Source of the DNA: a virus
Length of the DNA stretch: 40,389 nucleotides
Strand: one strand, 5' to 3'
Virus record (IMG/VR): IMGVR_UViG_3300046559_000586
Coordinates: 1-40,389 of that record
Part shown: piece by piece, positions 31,276 through 38,190 of the stretch
Position numbering within the stretch: the stretch's first letter is position 1
Layout: every line of letters starts with the position of its first letter
The notes under the pieces: generated by a model
Seen by the model: the letters and a program-made list of their open reading frames with translations, nothing else
Databases searched by the model: none
Told to the model about the DNA's origin: nothing
Position numbers and translations under genes: made by a program

Positions 31276-33397
31276 CTAGCCCTCCCAGGCCCATGCCGTT
31301 TGCTCCGAATTGCTGACCCATTCCTCGTGCTAAGCTCTTTGCTCCAGCACCAGGGATTGCTCCCTCTTGCTGGATTCCCCTAGGGCGCCCAGGCTTACCG
31401 CCGGAAGCCGGCTTAGGCTTAAGACTAGCCTTAGTGTGCTCTAGCTGAGTCTTACTCTCGTGATTTAGGAGCGCCTCGAAGGTCATCATAGCGATTTGCT
31501 GCTGCATCGCTTGCTGCTGCTCCATAGCGACCTGTTGGTCGCTCTTGATGATGCGGTTGATGTTGCGGATTTCGAAGACCTTTGCTATCTCGCGGAGGCC
31601 CTCACCTTGGTTCCAGAAGGGTGTTTGTGAGGCCCAGTTAGCGAATGCGAGTAGATTGCGTTGGCGAACGACTTTGTTTGTGGCGTAGTTCGCCGCAACC
31701 AACTCAAAGTCAAAGTTCCCGATGAGCTCCTCAGGGTGGATTACAGGCCATTTCTGGATGCCAACCGGAGCATCCGTAATGCGAACCTCTTCCTCGTTGG
31801 TCATGAACTGCTGCAGCATACTAGAGCACATCTCTAGGAGCGGCTGGAGCACCTCTAGCTCGTAGTTCCGAATGAACATCTTGAAGCGGAAGTTCGCCTC
31901 GTTGACAATGCTCGCTATGCCAGTGGCTGTGCGGTTGCCTGTGGGTTGGCCGACGCCCTTAGAGTAGAAGTCTGAGATGCCACTGGTCTGCTCAATCATG
32001 CCTTTGTAGACATCTAGGATTGCGTAGTCCTGGCGACTCGGGGTGAAGAACGGCAGCGGTGCTATGACCTCGTTTGGGTTCCCGGAGACGCCGACTTTGC
32101 CTCCTGGAACGTTGAACATATTCAGCGCGGAGTGGTCAATATCAGCGTTAGTATCATACGCATAACGCCTGTTGATGCCCAGATTCCAGTTGTCAGCCAC
32201 CATATTGACAAAGCGGTTGAGCGACTCTGTGAGGTCTGAGATGATTTCGATTGCGCCAAGGCCGAATACCTCGTTAGGAAGCTTGATGAAGCTGGTGTGC
32301 AGAATCGGGCACTTCATGTGCATAAACGGATTCGGCCCAGTATACAGGAGAATCGCTTGGCCGCCGTACATCCGGCGTTTGTAACCGCTGTAGCTGGCCT
32401 GGCGGAAACTCGCTCTGAGGTCCTTCCAAGAGATAGCCTCGCGGTCATTCCCGAAGGTCTGGATGGTGACTGTGTTGTCGGTCTCGTTCCAGAGCTCTCC
32501 AATGCGGATTATGACGGAGTCTGCGTCGGATTCACCCTGGAGAGCGTCCTCAAGCTCCTTAAAGCCCTGCTCAAAGTACAGTGGCTTGATGGTGCCTGTG
32601 GGGTCCTGTTGGGCTGCCATGACGGAGAGCGCTTGCTCCCGCTTCATTTGGCCCCAGGACTTCTCTACGATGTGCGCTGTGAGCTTTCCGTCTGGGTCAA
32701 CTAGGAGGTCATAGACGTCAATCGCGGTGAACTTAGGGCGCATCCTCGGGATTAACTTCTGCTGAGGGTTGTACCGGAGGACAATCGGAGCGCCGAAGGG
32801 GTCTGTGGCGGGCTGCATCTGGGGCTGTCCATCAGGTCCGGGGACCATCGTGGGCTTGCCATCTGGCCCTGGGACAATCACAGGAACCATTGCGAACTGC
32901 GGAGCGGGCTCTACTGCGACTTCGAAGTCCCAGTCCCAGTCTACTTTGAGGCCGGCGTGGCCGTAGATAGAGATGTTCCGGATGTGGTCTTCGACTGCAT
33001 GGATAATCCGCGCTTGGTGGAGCTTATATTTCAGCACCAGCTCCATCTTCTCCGAAGCTTGTTCGTCATTCTCTGTGCGCCCGGAGCACTCAAACCAGGG
33101 GTCAAAGGAGAAGAACGCATCCGAAACTCGGCTGACTATCTGCTCGATGTTCGAGAGTGGATACGGAACGAATGTATTGCTGCGCGGGGTGGTGTTATCT
33201 GGGAAGGTCTTGCGGTCTTGCTGACCGACGTATTGGCGGTAGAAGAACGCTCGCCGTTGGTCGTATTGGCGCCTAAAGAACAGCATCCGCTCCATATGAG
33301 CGTTGCTACGGGCTAGGGCATCCTTAAGAGGGTCCCCAGTCGCAACTGGACCGATGGGACCCTTTGGGGATACTTGCTGGAAGCTAGGAGCGGCCAT
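31262..33397 (-). CDS. Portal protein (711 aa)
   Basis: A large portal protein forming the DNA entry ring at the capsid vertex. It opens with an N-terminal helical region (ARSNAHMERMLFFRRQYDQR). YPLSNIEQIVSRVSDAFFSF and a helix-rich clip/wing part with SIYGHAGLKVDWDWDFEVAV, typical of podovirus portals, come next. A variable loop contains PDGKPTMVPGPDGQPQM. A long stem/crown part includes FGLGAIEIISDLTESLNRFV and GNRTATGIASIVNEANFRFK, the portal signature. The C-terminus is Gln-rich then Lys/Pro/Gly-rich. It starts at ATG 33397, overlapping the upstream stop (TAATG). Its length exceeds that of T7 portal (536) and is nearer N4/SU10-type portals. Confidence 0.88.
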   Translation of the reverse strand: MAAPSFQQVSPKGPIGPVATGDPLKDALARSNAHMERMLFFRRQYDQRRAFFYRQYVGQQDRKTFPDNTTPRSNTFVPYPLSNIEQIVSRVSDAFFSFDPWFECSGRTENDEQASEKMELVLKYKLHQARIIHAVEDHIRNISIYGHAGLKVDWDWDFEVAVEPAPQFAMVPVIVPGPDGKPTMVPGPDGQPQMQPATDPFGAPIVLRYNPQQKLIPRMRPKFTAIDVYDLLVDPDGKLTAHIVEKSWGQMKREQALSVMAAQQDPTGTIKPLYFEQGFKELEDALQGESDADSVIIRIGELWNETDNTVTIQTFGNDREAISWKDLRASFRQASYSGYKRRMYGGQAILLYTGPNPFMHMKCPILHTSFIKLPNEVFGLGAIEIISDLTESLNRFVNMVADNWNLGINRRYAYDTNADIDHSALNMFNVPGGKVGVSGNPNEVIAPLPFFTPSRQDYAILDVYKGMIEQTSGISDFYSKGVGQPTGNRTATGIASIVNEANFRFKMFIRNYELEVLQPLLEMCSSMLQQFMTNEEEVRITDAPVGIQKWPVIHPEELIGNFDFELVAANYATNKVVRQRNLLAFANWASQTPFWNQGEGLREIAKVFEIRNINRIIKSDQQVAMEQQQAMQQQIAMMTFEALLNHESKTQLEHTKASLKPKPASGGKPGRPRGIQQEGAIPGAGAKSLARGMGQQFGANGMGLGGLDGGE

Positions 33398-33720
33398 TAG
33401 TTAACTTTCCACTTAGAAACGTCTACGCTGTTTTGACAGGCTTTGCACGGAGCGTACTTCGCTTTTAACTCGTAGGCTACGCTGCCGAGGAATCCAACCG
33501 TTAATGTGCCCAGGACTCTGTCTGCTAATGATGTGCCGACCCAGAAGGAGAAGCCCAAGGCCAGCCAGAATCCAGTACACACCGGGCATCTAATTAGCTC
33601 CGTTAGGAGCGCTGGGAGCCGGAGTTTCGACTGGAGCTTGTGGCTGAGGCTGGAGTCCACTACCAAATACGTTAGCTGAGCCTGCGCTAAGACGCTTAAA
33701 ATAATCGTTTGCCACTTCAC
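33397..33720 (-). CDS. DUF1360-like small membrane protein (107 aa)
   Basis: A membrane protein with an N-terminal hydrophobic helix (WQTIILSVLAQAQLTYLVV), the family-like motif RCPVCTGFWLALGFSFWVG (Cys-Pro-x-Cys-x-Gly-Phe-Trp, ~50-65), a further hydrophobic stretch (LGTLTVGFLGSVAYEL), and a C-terminal Cys-x2-Cys (CKACQ). The resemblance to DUF1360 is by eye. I start at GTG 33720 with GAGGGG seven bases upstream. Its first 131 bases overlap, in another frame, the 3' end of the glutaredoxin-like gene. Two CxxC motifs beside a thioredoxin-fold neighbour hint at a redox pairing. Confidence 0.75.
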   Translation of the reverse strand: MKWQTIILSVLAQAQLTYLVVDSSLSHKLQSKLRLPALLTELIRCPVCTGFWLALGFSFWVGTSLADRVLGTLTVGFLGSVAYELKAKYAPCKACQNSVDVSKWKVN

Positions 33721-33958
33721 TGTATTTCCCCTCGTCAAAGCCCGTTAGGATGGCGCTAGTGGGCCTGTAGATTAGTACTGGATACATCGGACTGCCGAGG
33801 ACGGCTTTGACACCGGCGTCAGCAATCGGGTCCTCATTTGAGACCACTAGGTTGACTGGCAGATTGCGAGCCCTTAAGTAGGCCTCGGCTTCTGCACAAT
33901 GTGGGCATCCGATGAGCCCGTAGAGTGTAAACGGTGGTACTTGAGACTGGTTATTCAA
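33590..33958 (-). CDS. Glutaredoxin/thioredoxin-fold protein (122 aa)
   Basis: The strand FTLYGLIGCPHCAEAEAYLR carries the redox motif C18-P-H-C21 at the start of a helix. VNLVVSNED is the second strand. GVKAVLGSPMYPVLIY contains the cis-proline (Pro59) typical of the fold, and a helix (YSEVANDYFKRLS) ends the domain at ~90. A flexible Pro/Gln/Ala tail follows, and this tail is the part overlapped by the next gene. It starts at TTG 33958 with AGGAGGG. Phage glutaredoxins commonly donate electrons to ribonucleotide reductase, but here the gene sits in the virion block, so the partner is unclear. Confidence 0.85.
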   Translation of the reverse strand: MNNQSQVPPFTLYGLIGCPHCAEAEAYLRARNLPVNLVVSNEDPIADAGVKAVLGSPMYPVLIYRPTSAILTGFDEGKYSEVANDYFKRLSAGSANVFGSGLQPQPQAPVETPAPSAPNGAN

Positions 33959-33966
33959 CTTCCCTC

Positions 33967-34266
33967 CTATGCGCGGTCTATTTTTTGAATCCAGTACACA
34001 CCGCCGGCTGTACTGAAAACTCGAATCCTGTCTGTGTGGTCCCCGGTTCCGAGCGTTTGGACGCTGTTAGCGGGGAACTGGAAGTCCGACGCGGCTGCGG
34101 CGGCCATACCAGAGTTCCCGAACTTAACGTGGAAGTCCCCCGCACAGGTAATAAAGAAGATTTGGTCGGTCCCCAGGACGATTTCCGCAGTGCTGGCTGC
34201 GGCGCCTAGGGTCGCTGTGACGCCTGCGTCTCCTGAGAACTGGGATACAAAGAGAAACTCTGCCAT
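33967..34266 (-). CDS. Small beta-rich protein, putative virion accessory (99 aa)
   Basis: I do not recognise a family. The protein is beta-rich with Ala/Gly-rich strands (GVTATLGAAASTAEIVLGTD, FHVKFGNSGMAAAAASDFQF) and a hydrophobic core pattern ending RVFSTAGGVYWIQKIDRA. Small beta-sandwich proteins like this in head gene clusters often act as capsid decoration or head-completion factors; that is inference. It starts at ATG 34266 and ends in TAG, six bases before the TTG of the glutaredoxin-like gene. Confidence 0.75.
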   Translation of the reverse strand: MAEFLFVSQFSGDAGVTATLGAAASTAEIVLGTDQIFFITCAGDFHVKFGNSGMAAAAASDFQFPANSVQTLGTGDHTDRIRVFSTAGGVYWIQKIDRA

Positions 34267-34271
34267 GTTGG

Positions 34272-34601
34272 TTAGTCCTTTTCCTGCTTGATTGCACTGA
34301 CCTCGGCGTGGTCAAAGAGACTGAGGTCGAATTCTCCGCGCTCGTAGGCCTCGTTTGCGTGGCGTAGCATCACTGTGGCAGCCTCAAGGCGCTCTTCCCG
34401 CAGATGCGCCGGGGTAGTCGCAATCTTGTGGGTCCACCAGGCCTGCCAGCACTGCTTACAGCCGGTGCTCGTAGGGGGCTTCTCCTGGGCGATGTAGTTA
34501 TGGGTCCCACAGACTAGCTGGACTCTGTTGGTGTCCATGACGTCAGCCAGGATGGATTCCATCTGGCCAGGCGTGTACTTAGTGCTAGTAGGCAGTTTCA
34601 T
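34272..34601 (-). CDS. Hypothetical protein with CxxH...CxxC putative zinc site (109 aa)
   Basis: I do not recognise it. The middle contains VCGTHNYIAQEK and STGCKQCWQAWWTHK, a Cys-x2-His and Cys-x2-Cys pair about 16 residues apart that could bind one zinc ion. A helical, charged C-terminal half follows (HLREERLEAATVMLRHANEA). Its ATG (34601) overlaps the stop of the 40-residue gene upstream, so it is translationally coupled. A small zinc-binding regulator or structural factor is possible. Confidence 0.72.
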   Translation of the reverse strand: MKLPTSTKYTPGQMESILADVMDTNRVQLVCGTHNYIAQEKPPTSTGCKQCWQAWWTHKIATTPAHLREERLEAATVMLRHANEAYERGEFDLSLFDHAEVSAIKQEKD

Positions 34602-34723
34602 TAGACTTTGGCTGCTACGCTGCCAGCGGCGGACTTCAGCTTCGCTACGATTCGGTTGTGCAGCACGAACCCAGCTACTCCGGCTAAGACTGCTCCTGCG
34701 AGGAATGCTTCAAGAATGTGCAT
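34601..34723 (-). CDS. Very small membrane protein (40 aa)
   Basis: Read directly from the sequence. ATG 34723 has a strong AAGGAG eight bases upstream. The product begins MHILEAFLAGAVLAGVAGFV, a single hydrophobic helix, followed by a basic amphipathic tail (HNRIVAKLKSAAGSVAAKV). The stop overlaps the next ATG as TAATG, and the start overlaps the upstream gene by 14 bases. These junctions and the good SD argue that it is a real gene. The single-pass design could fit a small lysis accessory or a membrane anchor; function unknown. Confidence 0.72.
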   Translation of the reverse strand: MHILEAFLAGAVLAGVAGFVLHNRIVAKLKSAAGSVAAKV

Positions 34724-35048
34724 TGTGTCTCCTTAAGATTTCGTAGATAATCACGCTCAGCCATGCCAGGATGGCGGGAATCTGGAAGTCCCCTGAGGTG
34801 TTCATCAGCCAGTCACCTGGGGAGCCCACACCACTGTTCATCGTAATCCAGTCAGCCAGGAAGTTCAAATGTGTGTGGCTTGACATTAGGATGTGCGCGA
34901 TGTCGTCCATCTCGTAGAATCCGCCGCCAGGGACCCGAACGGGCATCTGGCCTTTATTCGCGGCGGTTACGACAGCATTCATTCCGTAACCTAAGTACTG
35001 AATAACGACTGGCAAGAATGGTATCAGAGAGGTCTTCCAAAGTTTCAT
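34710..35048 (-). CDS. Putative membrane protein (112 aa)
   Basis: Two hydrophobic segments are visible: residues ~5-25 (TSLIPFLPVVIQYLGYGMNA) and ~92-106 (IPAILAWLSVIIYEI). Between them is a polar domain containing GGGFYEMDDIAHILMSSHTH. It starts at ATG 35048. The C-terminus ends in RRHNAHS and overlaps the 40-residue membrane gene downstream. With its neighbours it forms a cluster of three membrane proteins at 34601-35419. No family is recognised. A role in lysis, superinfection exclusion or membrane-linked ejection would be speculative. Confidence 0.75.
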   Translation of the reverse strand: MKLWKTSLIPFLPVVIQYLGYGMNAVVTAANKGQMPVRVPGGGFYEMDDIAHILMSSHTHLNFLADWITMNSGVGSPGDWLMNTSGDFQIPAILAWLSVIIYEILRRHNAHS

Positions 35049-35062
35049 TAGGCCCTTGTTGC

Positions 35063-35419
35063 CTAGGTGTCCGAGCGGGGAGGGGTTCCACCCGGACCCT
35101 GGGACCTCAGCGCATCATCAATAGCGGGTTCTAACCGCAGAGAGATACGCTGAAACTGAAAAAGGCACAATCTCACTCCGAAGATTGTGCCAATAGCCAA
35201 CGAAGAATCAAAGAGAACGGCAGCAGTAGATAGCAGAAGAGTTGGTACAAGAGCTCCCACATAGACGCCAAGTTCTCCCATGGTTGTGGCTAAGTATGTA
35301 ACTAACGAGTTTGTTTCGATTAGGAGGCCGTATTTCCGCATCCGGCGCACTGTGAAGGTTGCGTCGTAGACTGCGAGGACGAAACTCCCTATGAACGCTG
35401 CTGCCCCCCAGGGTGTCAC
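35063..35419 (-). CDS. Putative multi-pass membrane protein (118 aa)
   Basis: Hydrophobic stretches lie at ~4-20 (WGAAAFIGSFVLAVYDATF), ~40-70 (LVTYLATTMGELGVYVGALV onward) and ~75-88 (LAIGTIFGVRLCLF). They are separated by a basic loop (TVRRMRKYGL), and the C-terminus is a polar tail (ALRSQGPGGTPPRSDT). It starts at GTG 35419, directly abutting the TAA of the upstream gene. It is part of the membrane-protein cluster. No family is recognised. Confidence 0.75.
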   Translation of the reverse strand: MTPWGAAAFIGSFVLAVYDATFTVRRMRKYGLLIETNSLVTYLATTMGELGVYVGALVPTLLLSTAAVLFDSSLAIGTIFGVRLCLFQFQRISLRLEPAIDDALRSQGPGGTPPRSDT

Positions 35420-35698
35420 TTAGAGGGCGCTCGTAGTACCAACGCGGACTTTGCCGTGGCCACTATAAGCGGGCTGGGCAAGCTGACTGTCATAGGCTTC
35501 GTGCTTCCCGACGCCGTAGTCAGCGGTCGAGAGGCTAGCCGATTTCTGACCTGGCATGTCAGCGAGCTCGCCTTCGATGCGGCTTTTAATGGGCATCGAG
35601 CTTTCGGACATATCGGCTTCTGCACTAGAGTGCATATCCGCATGGTGAACCGGCGGCGCTGAGTGCATCTTACTTTGGTGTTTAGCTGCGACGTTCAT
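35420..35698 (-). CDS. Hydrophilic His/Ser/Ala-rich protein (92 aa)
   Basis: I do not recognise it. It is polar and likely disordered, with a His-rich N-terminal half (KHQSKMHSAPPVHHADMHSS), an acidic middle (SRIEGELADM) and a Ser/Ala/Tyr-rich end. The His cluster could bind metal. Its ATG at 35698 overlaps the upstream stop as ATGA. The composition resembles small virion or head-associated disordered proteins, without firm evidence. Confidence 0.72.
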   Translation of the reverse strand: MNVAAKHQSKMHSAPPVHHADMHSSAEADMSESSMPIKSRIEGELADMPGQKSASLSTADYGVGKHEAYDSQLAQPAYSGHGKVRVGTTSAL

Positions 35699-36144
35699 CG
35701 TTGACCTTTCGTAGGCAGGTTTTCCTGTCGAGAGATGTTCTTGAAACTCGGAACTGGCATCTCAATCTGGTCGAAGCTGCCAGTCTGGGTGACTTCGTAG
35801 GAATCTGGGGAGTGCGTAGGTGCGCCAGCGCCATGACCCTTGCTCCAGTCGTGTGTGCAGGGGCTAGCCTGGGGTGCATGTTCGTCCGCGTAGGGGGTGT
35901 TGCGGCCAGTTCTGCCGCTCGCTACCACGCTCGCATGGGGGTCAATCTGGAGATTCTCCCGCTCAATCACTGTATAGTTCTCTTCCTGGGTGCTCTTAGA
36001 GATGAGCTGCTCAGGACCGAGCTTGAATGCTACTTGGACACCGCTGTCGATGCCGCCTTCTGCACTCGGAACGCCGGTTGAACCGCCACTAAGACCGGAG
36101 CCACGCTTACCTGAATCACTGCCATAGTTATTTGTTTTTGGCAT
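35695..36144 (-). CDS. Hydrophilic disordered protein (149 aa)
   Basis: I do not recognise it. The protein is polar and Gly/Ser-rich from the N-terminus (NNYGSDSGKRGSGLSGGSTG), with a more ordered patch VQVAFKLGPEQLISKSTQEE and ENYTVIERENLQIDPHASVV, and a C-terminus with GSFDQIEMPVPSFKNISRQE. Its ATG lies inside the 3' end of the 51-residue basic gene, 17 bases of overlap. With the next gene it forms a pair of disordered proteins in the head-gene region. Confidence 0.75.
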   Translation of the reverse strand: MPKTNNYGSDSGKRGSGLSGGSTGVPSAEGGIDSGVQVAFKLGPEQLISKSTQEENYTVIERENLQIDPHASVVASGRTGRNTPYADEHAPQASPCTHDWSKGHGAGAPTHSPDSYEVTQTGSFDQIEMPVPSFKNISRQENLPTKGQR

Positions 36145-36283
36145 TCGCTATCGCTTTCTTCTGGGTAGAGGGGCGCCAGCCCGTTTTCCGCATCGTACCG
36201 TAGACGTAGGCGCCCTTCCTCTTGCCCGTTAGGCCCATTTTAGCGGCTCTCTTCTTAAGAGCCCGCTCCATTGCCGCTGGCAT
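36128..36283 (-). CDS. Small, very basic protein (51 aa)
   Basis: Read directly from the sequence; ATG 36283. Nearly a third of its 51 residues are Lys or Arg. The core KGAYVYGTMRKTGWRPSTQK resembles a motif I associate with small phage proteins (YVYGTL-x-KTGW-x-P). The strongly basic character suggests nucleic acid binding or interaction with the packaged genome. It lies 10 bases after the upstream stop and overlaps the downstream gene by 17 bases. The SD is poor (only AAGAAACTG upstream), but frame, composition and motif support it. Confidence 0.7.
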   Translation of the reverse strand: MPAAMERALKKRAAKMGLTGKRKGAYVYGTMRKTGWRPSTQKKAIANAKNK

Positions 36284-36293
36284 AGGCAGTTTC

Positions 36294-36554
36294 TTAGAGT
36301 GCCCCTGGAGTCAACGCTGAGTTACGGAGTTCGACTCTATCAATCGGAACCCACGCAGAGACAGTGTCATCCCAGAGTCCGCCATCCGCACGGAAGATTA
36401 GGACATCCGTAGAGAGGTTAGCGGTTACGACGCCCAGAGAGGGCGCCGGCAGATTGATGCTAATCGAGGTCGGCTTCGCAAAGGAGGCCGTAATGTCAGC
36501 CGCCGAGCGAGCCCAGGTCGATTTTGTTTCGTCAACTAATACCGGAAGAGCCAT
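36294..36554 (-). CDS. Small beta-rich protein, putative virion accessory (86 aa)
   Basis: I do not recognise it. The beta pattern includes PTSISINLPAPSLGVVTANL, VLIFRADGGLWDDTVSAWVP and a hydrophobic C-terminus. It begins at ATG 36554 with the strong SD AAGGAGATAAAGA. The position among several small beta proteins suggests a capsid decoration or head-completion role; inference only. Confidence 0.75.
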   Translation of the reverse strand: MALPVLVDETKSTWARSAADITASFAKPTSISINLPAPSLGVVTANLSTDVLIFRADGGLWDDTVSAWVPIDRVELRNSALTPGAL

Positions 36555-36565
36555 TCTTTATCTCC

Positions 36566-36988
36566 TTAGTAGAGTGACCGGATTGCAATCACGAGCGTGA
36601 CGTTAGTCATCGACGTCGGAGTGCCGGTCAGTTTCAGTCCTAGGCGGTCTCCAACAGCTAATGTAGAGACTCCTGAGTTGACTGAGAGGATTGTTTGAAG
36701 TGTGTTGGCGGTAGCCGCGAGGTTGAAAGTAGTGCCGTTTAGAACGCTAGAACCGCTAGCCGGAGCTCCGGTTCCAACATCCTTAGTAACATCAAGGGTG
36801 GTTGCACCACCAGTGCTAGCGACTGCGTGAATCTCCTGAACGCTGATAACCTGGTAGGGGCGGTCCGCAATGAACACCGTGGAGTAGTTCGTTGTGGTGG
36901 CCGCGCCGTTAATGACAACCTGGATTGGTTCGCGCTCGGAAACGTGGTCGCTTAGTACCGGGTACTCACCTGAGAATGAAAAGGCCAT
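36566..36988 (-). CDS. Putative head decoration or minor structural protein (140 aa)
   Basis: A beta-rich protein starting at ATG 36988 after AAAGGACC. Strands such as PIQVVINGAATTTNYSTVFI, RPYQVISVQEIHAVASTGGA, TFNLAATANTLQTILSVNSG and GDRLGLKLTGTPTSMTNVTL resemble small phage beta-sandwich structural proteins. In these a conserved ADRPYQV-type segment is followed by a Gly/Thr-rich body. The category is suggested by composition and location. Confidence 0.72.
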   Translation of the reverse strand: MAFSFSGEYPVLSDHVSEREPIQVVINGAATTTNYSTVFIADRPYQVISVQEIHAVASTGGATTLDVTKDVGTGAPASGSSVLNGTTFNLAATANTLQTILSVNSGVSTLAVGDRLGLKLTGTPTSMTNVTLVIAIRSLY

Positions 36989-37009
36989 AGTGTTTTCTGG
37001 TCCTTTCCT

Positions 37010-37396
37010 TTAGCGGTACACTTGAATCAGTACGTTTGTCCCGCCGGCGGTCACCGGAAGTGTGGTTGTGAAGTTGATTACGCAGGAAGTCGCTGTGATG
37101 GAGGTGACGCGCGGGGCCGCGTTGGAGCCTTCAACGGCCAAGACGCCCGTAGCTGCCGGAGAGGTAGCCGGTGGGGTCGCCAAGAACACCAGGACTGCGC
37201 TCGGAATGTAAGAGAGCGCCTGGACGCCGTCGATGAAGTTGAAAGTGAAGGTAGTAGCGGCGCCATCGCCCAGGAGGTTCACAAGATAAGTGAACGCTGG
37301 TTCGACGCTAACCACGCTAGCTACAGTGACGCCCGAACTGGGGACGCTAGGTCCACCCTTCGGAAGCCCTTGTACAGAGGTTGCGGTAATAGCCAT
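37010..37396 (-). CDS. Small beta-rich structural protein candidate (128 aa)
   Basis: A Thr/Ala/Val-rich beta protein. The strands SGVTVASVVSVEPAFTYLVN, TFTFNFIDGVQALSYIPSAV, RVTSITATSCVINFTTTLPV and the end NVLIQVYR look like an immunoglobulin-like or fibre-type sandwich. It begins at ATG 37396 directly after the TAA of the 55-residue zinc-ribbon gene. Likely a decoration protein; no family is named with confidence. Confidence 0.72.
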   Translation of the reverse strand: MAITATSVQGLPKGGPSVPSSGVTVASVVSVEPAFTYLVNLLGDGAATTFTFNFIDGVQALSYIPSAVLVFLATPPATSPAATGVLAVEGSNAAPRVTSITATSCVINFTTTLPVTAGGTNVLIQVYR

Positions 37397-37564
37397 TTAG
37401 ACTGTTTCCTTTTTGTTTAGGGATACTGTGTTGAGTTTTGGCTCACCACAGGCCGTACAGGCCAGAATGACCTGTGCTATGCGAGTTCTTTCGTCTATGA
37501 AGGTCTCGCAGACGAAATATCGGTGCTCGCCTGTACACCGCCCCTCGGAATTCTCTATTTTCAC
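37397..37564 (-). CDS. Small zinc-ribbon-like protein (55 aa)
   Basis: Read directly from the sequence. GTG 37564 overlaps the upstream stop as GTGA, and the TAA at 37397-37399 abuts the next ATG. The product KIENSEGRCTGEHRYFVCET ... VILACTACGEPKLNTVSLNK has Cys9, Cys18 and a C-terminal Cys-x2-Cys, a pattern suited to a zinc ribbon. Such small zinc-binding proteins occur in phage genomes with unknown roles. The start lacks a strong SD, so expression probably relies on coupling. Confidence 0.7.
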   Translation of the reverse strand: MKIENSEGRCTGEHRYFVCETFIDERTRIAQVILACTACGEPKLNTVSLNKKETV

Positions 37565-37773
37565 TGGCGTAGCCCTCGCACGATGGTTCCATTAAGCTTA
37601 GTCGTAACTTGCTCCGGAGCGACAAAGAGACCGCTCGTGGTGTCGTAGATAGCGAAATCCGCGTAGACTTTGAAGACGTGCCCAGCCAGACTGGGGTCCA
37701 AGGCTGTTACTGCGGTGGATTTAGTCTGGTGCTCAGAACAGGATGTGTTCTGTGAAAACGTTCGGTTCGGCAT
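37561..37773 (-). CDS. Hypothetical protein, 70 aa
   Basis: I do not recognise it. The N-terminal half is polar (TFSQNTSCSEHQTKSTAVTA). The second half is more ordered (LAGHVFKVYADFAIYDTTSG, LFVAPEQVTTKLNGTIVRGL). It starts at ATG 37773 with GAGAG upstream and ends in a GTGA overlap with the zinc-ribbon gene. It appears to be one of the small accessory genes between terminase and portal. Confidence 0.7.
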   Translation of the reverse strand: MPNRTFSQNTSCSEHQTKSTAVTALDPSLAGHVFKVYADFAIYDTTSGLFVAPEQVTTKLNGTIVRGLRQ

Positions 37774-37779
37774 ATGTTT

Positions 37780-38190
37780 TTATCTGCTCTCCCAGGCGTT
37801 ACAGCAGGCCCAAAATTCGATGATTCCCTCGACTAGCTTGCACTCGCCGGTTCGACTGTCACCGCTAGAGGCTGTGTAGTACTCGCAGTTTCCGCAGTGC
37901 GTCGGTACGGAGCGGCTTTCCAGATAACCAGCTGTGCTGCGGGGGATAGTGGGCACCGGGTTGTTAGCGAGCTCGCTGTCGCCGCCAATATATAGTCCAC
38001 AAACGCCTTTTTCGTAGCTAACCCGTGTGTCAGAGGTTCCATCAATGTGGACGATTGCACAGTTTTCACCGGAGTGCGTAGTGACCCTGAGAGCACACTT
38101 GCCGCAGCTAGCGCCTATTCGGCTTGCCCCAGGATTCAGCACCTGAGGTGGCATGTAAAGGACTACTGCTTTTTGGAGTTTCTCCGCCAA
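37780..38190 (-). CDS. Cys-rich protein with two similar four-Cys units (136 aa)
   Basis: Two units are visible. The first is CGKCALR...GENCAIV...KGVCGLYIGG (~30-70). The second is HCGNCEYY...GECKLVEGIIEFWACCNAWE (~98-134). Each has Cys-x2-Cys, then Cys, then a further Cys before an aromatic or Trp-containing end. The spacing reminds me of high-potential iron-sulfur proteins, though zinc binding or disulfides are also possible. It starts at TTG 38190 with GGAGGG nearby. The start overlaps the upstream gene by 83 bases, so an internal ATG at 38154 is an alternative. The role is unknown; a metal-binding virion protein is a reasonable guess. Confidence 0.7.
   Translation of the reverse strand: MAEKLQKAVVLYMPPQVLNPGASRIGASCGKCALRVTTHSGENCAIVHIDGTSDTRVSYEKGVCGLYIGGDSELANNPVPTIPRSTAGYLESRSVPTHCGNCEYYTASSGDSRTGECKLVEGIIEFWACCNAWESR

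Noticed and set aside
37443-37625. 60-residue minus-strand frame
   Set aside because: It conflicts with the better supported 55-residue Cys-rich gene and the 70-residue gene in other frames; it lacks an SD and is Arg/Ser-rich.
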